A DNA stretch of 64,000 bases from Phycisphaeraceae bacterium. GTDB taxonomy: Bacteria > Planctomycetota > Phycisphaerae > Phycisphaerales > Phycisphaeraceae. The notes below the pieces were generated by a model. The model worked only from the letters and a program-made list of their open reading frames with translations, was not told the origin of the DNA and did no database searches. The stretch is from assembly GCA_028284155.1 (NCBI GenBank), contig JANQSF010000134.1:286619-350618 (forward strand). The letters run 5' to 3'. Positions 57,473-64,000 of the stretch are shown piece by piece (positions within the stretch are counted from its first letter, which is position 1; every line of letters begins with the position of its first letter). A program made the position numbers and the translations under genes.

Positions 57473-58453
57473 TCACTGCCGATCGGCGGATTCAGCCAAA
57501 GCCAGCGTCGACCAGACCGTTGCGAAGTAGCTGGCGATGTCGGAGTCGTGCTTTTCAGGATTCATGCGGGTCAACGCGTACCACGTGCCGTCGTCACGTT
57601 GAAGTTTGACGAGGTACGACTGGGCCTTGGCGACGTAACCAGCCGGCACGTCGTCGCCGAGTTGAGCCAGGACATACAGCACGACGGCCGTCGCCCACAC
57701 GTCGCCCTCTTCGTTCGCCAGCCAGGGCCAACTGCCGTCTTCGAGTTGGTCGGCAAGCAGACCCTTCAGGAGCGCTTGCGTCTGTCCGGCGTCGCCGAGT
57801 CGGCGTTCGAGTAACAGGCGAACAGCCCGCACATCCGTGGTCTTCGGCGACTTGGCGGCGCGGATGTATTTGAGCGCGGCCTCGCGTTGTTCCGCGAGCG
57901 ACTTGCGGTGCGGTTCGAGGCGTTGGATGGACAGGACGTTCCACATCGTCTGCAACAGGTGCGCTTCGCCCTTCGGCCGACGTTGGCCGGTGAACTGGCC
58001 CGCAGCGAGCCACGACCCGTCCTTCTGTTGCGCGGCTTTGAGTTCGTACGCCACGGCGTCGATTAGCTTCTGGTTGTTCTTCGCGTCCCAATCGCTCGGC
58101 TGAGCCAGGGCGAAGAAGGCGCCAAGTGTGTGACGCCACTTGTTCTTGTCCGGACCCTTCTTGCCGTTGGCGTACCTGATCAGGATCTTCTTCTCGAATG
58201 ACGCGTAGCCGTCGGCGTCGATCTTGTAACCCAACTGTTCGGCGTGCCGCTGCGCCCAAACCGTCATCGGCCCGTGATGGCAGGTGATGCATCGGCCGTT
58301 GTCGCTGGTGAATTCCGGGCCTTCCTTGGCCAGATAAGCCAGGGCTTTGGTGACGGCGGGTTTGACCTGCGTTTGCTGAATCTTGTCGCCGGCCTTGGTC
58401 ACACTTGGTAAGGCGATCAAAGCGATGGCGACGATCCAGACGGTCGTTTTCAT
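57473..58453 (-). CDS. Secreted alpha/alpha-toroid protein with a c-type heme motif
   Basis: 326 residues with a signal peptide (ending VTKAG). Repeats such as QQKDGSWLAAG, LEDGSWPWLANEE and LQRDDGTWYALT are QW-like motifs of squalene-hopene cyclase/prenyltransferase barrels. A CITCHHG heme motif lies near residue 54, before the toroid. Such a protein could be a redox-linked terpenoid-binding or terpenoid-modifying protein, but the active-site Asp motif of cyclases is not visible, so enzymatic activity is uncertain. Confidence 0.8.
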   Translation of the reverse strand: MKTTVWIVAIALIALPSVTKAGDKIQQTQVKPAVTKALAYLAKEGPEFTSDNGRCITCHHGPMTVWAQRHAEQLGYKIDADGYASFEKKILIRYANGKKGPDKNKWRHTLGAFFALAQPSDWDAKNNQKLIDAVAYELKAAQQKDGSWLAAGQFTGQRRPKGEAHLLQTMWNVLSIQRLEPHRKSLAEQREAALKYIRAAKSPKTTDVRAVRLLLERRLGDAGQTQALLKGLLADQLEDGSWPWLANEEGDVWATAVVLYVLAQLGDDVPAGYVAKAQSYLVKLQRDDGTWYALTRMNPEKHDSDIASYFATVWSTLALAESADRQ

Positions 58454-58644
58454 GGCAACGCTCCAAGACGTGGGCAGCGACGTGACTTCTACATTATTGA
58501 CTTGAACGGGACGGTGTTACACCGCTGCGGGCCATGCCAGATAATCACCATCTTATGATGGCTAAAAGAGGGCCAGACTAGTGTCAAGACCTGCTGCTTA
58601 CGGCGGGTTAAGCGAGCAACACACCCACCAACCGAACGGCTCGG

Positions 58645-59370
58645 CTACTTCGGCGGCGCGAACGGCTCGCGGACGTGGACGGTGCCTTCCTCGTCCACCT
58701 CCGCCATGCCCATCTCGGACAGGGCGTTGAGCGCGGCGTTTTGCTCAGCCTCTTTCTTGCTGTTGGCCCAGGCGGAGCCGAACTGCTTGCCTTCGACCTC
58801 GACGGCGACCTCGAAGGCCTTGGCGTGGTCGGGGCCTTTCTCGTCGAGCAGGACGTAGGTCGGGTTGCACGGCAGGAAGCGTTGCGCGTAGTGCTGCAGG
58901 ACGCTCTTGAAGTTTTCCTGGTGCGTGCTGCGCGCCGCTTCGCGGATGATGGGGCGCATGACCTTGAGGATGAACTTGCGGGCCTGAACGATGCCGCCGT
59001 CGAGATAGATCGCGGCGATGACCGACTCGAACACGGCCGCGGCGACGCTGCTTGGGACGCTGGGCCGATTGCTCATGCCTTTGCCCAACGCAAGCATGCG
59101 GTGCAGGTCGAGTTGCTTGGTCACGAGGGCGCAGACGCGTCGGCTGACGACGTTGCTCTTGATCTTGGTCAGCTCGCCTTCGAGGTATTCGGGGTATTCG
59201 CGGTAGAGGAAATCGGACACGACCATGCCGAGCACGGCGTCGCCGAGGAACTCCATGCGTTCGTTGGAGTCCAGCCGGTGGTCGGCGCAGGAGGCGTGCC
59301 GGAGGGCGGCCTCGAGCAGGTCGGGGTTTTTGAAGGTGTAACCGAGGACGTCACTGGCCTGGTCGATCAT
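58645..59370 (-). CDS. rnc: Ribonuclease III
   Basis: 241 residues from the ATG at 59370; the frame extends upstream but MIDQASDVLGYTFKNPDLLE is the normal start. NERMEFLGDAVLG (residues 36-48) contains the catalytic Glu/Asp residues of the RNase III fold, and the C-terminal ~75 residues are a dsRNA-binding domain (NFKSVLQHYAQRF .. SKKEAEQNAALNAL). It processes rRNA precursors and other double-stranded RNAs, potentially including the hairpin spacers in this window. Confidence 0.94.
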   Translation of the reverse strand: MIDQASDVLGYTFKNPDLLEAALRHASCADHRLDSNERMEFLGDAVLGMVVSDFLYREYPEYLEGELTKIKSNVVSRRVCALVTKQLDLHRMLALGKGMSNRPSVPSSVAAAVFESVIAAIYLDGGIVQARKFILKVMRPIIREAARSTHQENFKSVLQHYAQRFLPCNPTYVLLDEKGPDHAKAFEVAVEVEGKQFGSAWANSKKEAEQNAALNALSEMGMAEVDEEGTVHVREPFAPPK

Positions 59371-59738
59371 GGGCGCTCCATACGTCGGACGGATAGCCTG
59401 GATCGCCTGCTGGAGGTGACGAAGCGGGCCCCTCAAACCGGGGTGGGCGTCCTTGCGTACGGGTATGGGACAATGCCCGTACACGGGGCGCGCTTCGCAC
59501 AGCGCCAACGGCGGTCGGCCGAACACCGCGTTCGGCCGGGTCAAGTTTTGGGGAGGCTGAACCGTTGAAGTGCGACGCTGGCTTACCCTGGGGCGGCCGC
59601 GGTCTTGGGCGATCCATGTCGCTGAAGCCTCAGCGGCATCGAACCGACGAAGAGCGGGTCACACGGGCGGCTGAAAGGACGCGCCTGCAACGTTTCGACT
59701 CCCTTGCCAATCATAGCCCTGCCGGATACGCTGCGCCC
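59371..59738. other. Intergenic region between divergent genes
   Basis: Divergent promoters for rnc and the S55 protein gene must lie here. I see no hairpin, riboswitch or other motif that I can name. Confidence 0.4.
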
Positions 59739-61736
59739 ATGAATACCAAGCATTTTCTGTTCGGGTTGACGCTCGTGTGGTTTACGTTCTGTTCGGCGTC
59801 GACCCACGCGGCGGATGAGGTTCAAAACGGCATCGTCCGCCCCAAACAAGCGACGCCCATCCTCAAGATTGGTGAGATCCGACGAGGGATGAAAGGCTAC
59901 GGGCTGTCGGTCTTCCACGGCGACAAGGTCGAGCCGTTCGCCGTCGAGGTGATTTCGGTCATGCGCGACTTCGCGCCGAAGCGCGCGGTGATCTGGATCC
60001 GATGCCCCGGTGAACGGATGCAAGGTACGGGCCCGGTACAGGGCATGAGCGGCTCGCCGATTTTCTTGTGGGACAAAGGCGAGAAGCAAGAACTAGGCAA
60101 GGGCGGCAAGCTGATCGGCGCGTTCGCGTACGGCTATTCATGGACCCGCGACTGCTACGCGGGCGTGCAACCGATTGAGTTCATGCGCGACTCGGGCACG
60201 CGCGCCAAACAGAAGCCGGGCGACAGCGTCGCCGACGCCTCGCAAGCCGGCTCGCCATACGTCATGTTGAGCAACCTGCTGACGGCTTCGGGCGTGAAGA
60301 GCGAACCGGTCGCGCGCTGGGCGCCCGACGCCGGTTGGCGGGCCGAGTCGTTGCGACAGATGTTCGCGCCGCCGAATGCGAACGAGGACGACACACTTGA
60401 CTCAGCGACGACCGTCCCCGCACCGCGCGAGCTTGGCGGGTTTGGTCATGCGATGCCGATGCCCGTCACCGTCAATTCAGCCTCGCTTGCCAAAGCGTTC
60501 GGCCCCATGCTCGAAACGGTCGGCCTCCGTGCGGTCGCGTCGCCGCTTGGCGTCAAGGCCGGCTTCCCGCCGCCGGGCGTCGATGCGAAGCAGGTCAACA
60601 TTCGGCCGGGAAGTGTGCTGGCCGTGCCGATGGCGTTCGGCGACATGGACCTGTCCGGCACGGGCACGGTGACCGACGTGCTGCCCGACGGCAAGGTGCT
60701 CGGGTTCGGCCACGCGATGTTCGGCGAGGGCAAGGCCGCCGTGCCGATGGCGTCCGGCTATGTCCACTTCGTCGTGCCCGTGCAGTCGGCCGCGTTCAAG
60801 CTGGGCGGGTCGGCCTCGATCCGTGGCGCGATCGTGCGTGACGAGAACAGCGCGGTCGTCGGCGTCGGTGGTGTCAACTTCCCGACCGCACCGCTGAAGG
60901 TGCGCGTCAAGATGCCGGACTTGGAGGCCAAGGAGTTCAATTACCAGGTCATCATGCACAAGCGGCTGACGCCGATGCTGGCCGGCATGGTCGCCGCCCA
61001 AAGCGCCATGGCCGATGTGAGCCTACCACCGAACAACACGACCCGTATCCGGGGCTCGATCAAGTTCGCCGGTCACAAGGAGCCGATCAAGATCGACAAC
61101 CTGTTGGCCAACGGCAGCGCTCAAGGCCTGCTTATGCAGATTGCCCCGCCTGTCGCCTCGCTGATGAACAACAGCTACAAGGCCGTGCACCTGGAGTCTG
61201 CCGACCTGACCATCGACGTCGAGCCGCAGACGCGGCTGGGCACGGTGATCGAGGCGCGCACCGACAAGACCAAGTTCAAGCCGGGCGAGACCGTCAACAT
61301 CGACCTGCGCATCCAGCGCTACCAGAAGTCGTTCATCAACAAACGCATCACGTTCAAGCTGCCCGACCGTCTGCCGGACGGCCGATACCCGATCATGATC
61401 ACCGACGGGCGGAACTACGTCCGACAGATGCTCTCGGCTCGGCCGCACCTGAATCTCGCGCTTAAGGCAGACGACATCTTTACGTATTACAAGTGGCAGG
61501 CGACAATCCGCAACGACGCGCTGTACGTCGTGATGGCGTTGCCTAAGACCGGCGTTGCCATCGGGCGGACCGAGTTCCCGTCGCTGCCGTCCAGCCGGGC
61601 GTCGCTGATCGTCTCGCCCAGTTCGTCGATCACCACGTCGTACGTCGAGACGGCCGAGAAGGTCATCCCCATGGACATGGTGATCGGCTCACGTTCGGCC
61701 ATCCAGATCGAGATCGAAAACGACCCGACGGAATGA
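59739..61736 (+). CDS. SpoIVB peptidase S55-like exported protein
   Basis: About 665 residues from the ATG at 59739; an upstream in-frame start at 59565 has no signal. A signal peptide ends STHAA. The first domain has GEIRRGMKGYGLSV and GPVQGMSGSPIFL, the SpoIVB/S55 motif with the candidate catalytic Ser in GMSGSP. A middle part (TGTVTDVLPDGKVLGFGHAMFGEG) repeats the beta architecture. S55 peptidases signal in sporulating Bacillus, but planctomycete relatives are widespread and of unknown role. A likely exported serine protease or a derivative of one. Confidence 0.85.
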   Translation: MNTKHFLFGLTLVWFTFCSASTHAADEVQNGIVRPKQATPILKIGEIRRGMKGYGLSVFHGDKVEPFAVEVISVMRDFAPKRAVIWIRCPGERMQGTGPVQGMSGSPIFLWDKGEKQELGKGGKLIGAFAYGYSWTRDCYAGVQPIEFMRDSGTRAKQKPGDSVADASQAGSPYVMLSNLLTASGVKSEPVARWAPDAGWRAESLRQMFAPPNANEDDTLDSATTVPAPRELGGFGHAMPMPVTVNSASLAKAFGPMLETVGLRAVASPLGVKAGFPPPGVDAKQVNIRPGSVLAVPMAFGDMDLSGTGTVTDVLPDGKVLGFGHAMFGEGKAAVPMASGYVHFVVPVQSAAFKLGGSASIRGAIVRDENSAVVGVGGVNFPTAPLKVRVKMPDLEAKEFNYQVIMHKRLTPMLAGMVAAQSAMADVSLPPNNTTRIRGSIKFAGHKEPIKIDNLLANGSAQGLLMQIAPPVASLMNNSYKAVHLESADLTIDVEPQTRLGTVIEARTDKTKFKPGETVNIDLRIQRYQKSFINKRITFKLPDRLPDGRYPIMITDGRNYVRQMLSARPHLNLALKADDIFTYYKWQATIRNDALYVVMALPKTGVAIGRTEFPSLPSSRASLIVSPSSSITTSYVETAEKVIPMDMVIGSRSAIQIEIENDPTE

Positions 61737-61904
61737 GTGTGATGTGAAAAACCTCGCGACGCACCACACGACAAAGAGTGAAAAGACGTAAGTACCAAGC
61801 GTTTAGCGGCGAGCCCGCAGGGCCGCCTCCTTCAGAGTGGAAAGAACGCACGCACACCGCACGCTAAAACGTGCCTCGCCAACCGCTAACCCATCGAGTT
61901 CATC

Positions 61905-64000
61905 ATGCGTAAACCCGCCGTTACCGCCCTGCTGCTTTCCCTCATCTGCGCCGCGTCGGCCGTGGCGATCCAGCCCCAAAAGTGGGTGCACACGACGGAG
62001 GCCGACTTCCAGAAGGGCAAGACCGAGCACGCCGTCGTGACGAACCTCGGCGACATCAAGCTCGCCACCGCGTCGCAGGCATTGGGCGAACTGCCCGAAG
62101 AGACGACGGTCATCTACGACTTGGAAACGATCGGCGGCGCGACGATCGCCGCGGCCGGCCCCGAGGCGTCGCTGCTCCGACTCAAGGGCGACAAGCTCGA
62201 AACGATCCTCAAGCTCGAGGGCGAGCAGGTCTTCTGCCTCGACAAGCTTGGCAACAAGTTGCTCGTCGCGGTTAGTGGCGAGAAGACGACACGGCTGGCT
62301 GTGCTCAACGGCGACAAACTCGAGACGGTCGCCGAGTTGAAGGACACGCGGTACGTGTGGGACACGGTCGTCGCGGGCAAGACCATTTACGCGGCGACGG
62401 GCAACGAGGGAAAACTGCTGGCGATCGACACGTCGGGCAAGGAGGCGAAGGTCACCGAACTGCTCGACGCGTCGCAGGCGAACATCCTCTGCCTCGGGCG
62501 CGACAAGAAGGGCCGCATCTACGCGGGCACGGACACGGACGGCCTCGTTTTCCGACTCACACCCGACGGCAAGGGCGGTTTCGACCCGTTCGTGCTGCTC
62601 GATGCGGCCGAGCCGGAGATCGGCGCACTGCTGGTGACCCAGGACGGCCGGCTGTACGTCGGCACGGCCGACGCCCAGCAGGCGAAGCCGGGTCGTTTAA
62701 TGAAACCCGCCACGGCCGAGACCGGCCGACCCGCACCCGATGAAGCACCCAAACCCGGCGACCTGCCCGGCGTGCCGCCGAAGCCGGTCCCCAAAGACGG
62801 CGGCGACAAGCCGGCCACACCCGACACACCGAAATCGCCTGACACATCGGTTCCAGACACACCCAAGTCACCCGACGCGCCCGCACCGGACGTGCCGAAA
62901 TCGCCGGACACGCCGAGTGCTGCGGACACCCCGCCGGCCGACGCCAAGCCCGCCCCGCCGCAGCCGCCGACGCCCGAGCAGTACGACCAGGTCCGCGCCG
63001 AGATCCGCGCGCGTCTCGAAAAGGCGCGGCAGACCGGGCAACTCCAGGCCGGCGCAAACGTCCCGCCGTCGCCCGGTTCGTCCAGCCGACCGTCCACCAC
63101 ACGCCGCCCGTCCTCCAGCACGAAGGCCAAAGCCGGCAACGCCGTCTACCACATCGACGACGCCGGCTTCGTCACCGAGGTGTTCCGCGAGTCGGTCATG
63201 ATCCTCAAGATCGTTGAAGACGGGAACAGCCTGCTCGTCGCGACGGGCAACGAAGCGCAGCTCTACCGCGTCGACCCGGCCGCGGGCGAAACGACGATCA
63301 TCGCCGACCTCGACCCTCAACAGATCCCCGCCATCGCGCGCAACAACGACGGCACGATCCTGATCGGCACGGCCAACGTCGGCGGACTGGTCAAGCTCGA
63401 CGGTGGGTTGGCCAAGACCGGCACGTTCCTCAGCGAAGTGCAGGACGCGAAACAGATCAGCCTGTGGGGCGTGCTCAAGATCACCTGCGACTGCCCGGCC
63501 GGCACGACGCTCACCGTCGAGACGCGCACCGGCAACGTCGAAGACCCGGATCAGGCCGCGTGGTCCAAGTGGTCGAAGCCGCAGGTCGTGAAGCACGACA
63601 AGAACCACACGCCGCTGACGCCGCACGAGTTGAAGATCGAAAGCCCGCCGGCTCGCTTCATCCAGTACCGCGTCACGCTGGCCGGTGACGGCAAGATGTC
63701 GAGCGTGCTCGACCGCGTCGAGCTGGCGTACGTCGTGCCGAACATGCGGCCCGAGATCGAGTCGATCAAGGCCGAGTACGACGGCGGGTCGAGCAGCTCG
63801 CGCTCCAGTAGTTCGTCGGCCAAGAAGGACGACACGCCGGCCGCGCAGACGAAGCTCAAGATCGAGTGGAAGGCCAGCGACCCGAACGGCGACAGCCTGA
63901 CCTACAAGCTCGAGTCGCGTGTGGCCGGCGGCGACGCCTGGCTGCCCGTCGCGTCCGACCTGTCCGCCAACCGCCACGAGTGGGACACCCGCCGCATCCC
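61905..64000 (+). CDS. Exported propeller-like protein, partial at right edge
   Basis: The ATG at 61905 opens a signal peptide (ending ASAVA), and the frame stays open to the window end (~698 codons). Residues ~50-260 have repeating beta strands typical of a propeller (LYVGTADAQ, IYAATGNEG). Residues ~265-370 are a long Pro/Asp/Lys-rich linker with repeated PDTPKSPD units. A second set of propeller-like strands and an external domain follow. Function unknown; probably a surface or periplasmic sensing protein. Confidence 0.82.
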   Translation, partial: MRKPAVTALLLSLICAASAVAIQPQKWVHTTEADFQKGKTEHAVVTNLGDIKLATASQALGELPEETTVIYDLETIGGATIAAAGPEASLLRLKGDKLETILKLEGEQVFCLDKLGNKLLVAVSGEKTTRLAVLNGDKLETVAELKDTRYVWDTVVAGKTIYAATGNEGKLLAIDTSGKEAKVTELLDASQANILCLGRDKKGRIYAGTDTDGLVFRLTPDGKGGFDPFVLLDAAEPEIGALLVTQDGRLYVGTADAQQAKPGRLMKPATAETGRPAPDEAPKPGDLPGVPPKPVPKDGGDKPATPDTPKSPDTSVPDTPKSPDAPAPDVPKSPDTPSAADTPPADAKPAPPQPPTPEQYDQVRAEIRARLEKARQTGQLQAGANVPPSPGSSSRPSTTRRPSSSTKAKAGNAVYHIDDAGFVTEVFRESVMILKIVEDGNSLLVATGNEAQLYRVDPAAGETTIIADLDPQQIPAIARNNDGTILIGTANVGGLVKLDGGLAKTGTFLSEVQDAKQISLWGVLKITCDCPAGTTLTVETRTGNVEDPDQAAWSKWSKPQVVKHDKNHTPLTPHELKIESPPARFIQYRVTLAGDGKMSSVLDRVELAYVVPNMRPEIESIKAEYDGGSSSSRSSSSSAKKDDTPAAQTKLKIEWKASDPNGDSLTYKLESRVAGGDAWLPVASDLSANRHEWDTRRI

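Overview
The window looks like chromosomal DNA of a planctomycete, most likely a Phycisphaerae-type lineage. The reasons are high GC, sulfatases of the CxPxR type, Tat-exported Gfo/Idh/MocA oxidoreductases and sugar phosphate isomerases, PEP-CTERM-like sorting signals, a prepilin-like protein, several zinc-ribbon/membrane proteins, a NagB/PIG-L fusion and an octaheme cytochrome c beside a Rieske/cytochrome b pair. The assignment is inferred from gene families only. No rRNA is present.

Bases 1-663 hold the 3' end of a sulfatase gene, followed by a strong hairpin. From about 1205 to 12262 lies the most unusual region: 27 tRNA genes, all on the + strand, covering all 20 amino acids if the CAT-anticodon tRNA reads AUG. 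Many are structurally odd: three tRNA-Leu with class I-sized variable loops, four anticodon loops with C33, missing U8, and two aberrant T-loops. Several spacers are hairpins built from degenerate heptamers. Between the tRNAs lie an AT-richer gene with a HEPN-like R-x4-H motif, a split SEC-C zinc-motif ORF, an unknown 165-codon ORF, a 270-residue protein of unknown function with a 32-codon ORF before it, and a MerR-like regulator directly abutting an RNA ligase with motifs I-V. Together these suggest a tRNA replacement/repair locus. Three minus-strand genes (membrane protein, 7Fe ferredoxin, ECF sigma factor) are interspersed and look chromosomal.

From 12.4 to 32 kb the content is housekeeping and accessory metabolism: an exported PEP-CTERM-like protein; a Rieske protein, cytochrome b and membrane-anchored octaheme (HAO-like) cytochrome; a NagB/PIG-L fusion; an isomerase; a sulfatase; a prepilin-like protein; MqnE (futalosine menaquinone pathway); ThiD; an A-type Fe-S carrier and cysteine desulfurase; NuoA; an adenylate kinase-like protein; a TPR protein; and a phosphatase. 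From 32.7 to 36.3 kb a three-gene operon matches ydbH-ynbE-ydbL of proteobacteria and is flanked by an inverted pair of about 130-bp repeats.

From 36.6 to 64 kb are an NHL-repeat protein, an acidic repeat protein, a second PEP-CTERM protein, a lipoprotein thiol peroxidase, sugar isomerase/oxidoreductase genes, a small aspartic-protease pair, a class III aminotransferase, a Na/Pi symporter and PPK2 pair behind a Pho-box-like site, TIM44-like and TPM proteins, a heme lipoprotein, a class III nucleotide cyclase, a heme-bearing alpha/alpha-toroid protein, RNase III, a SpoIVB-type S55 protein and a large secreted propeller-like protein that runs off the end. Three copies of an 81-bp palindromic repeat (21265, 27460, 38667) and many intergenic spacers made of long inverted repeats are scattered throughout.
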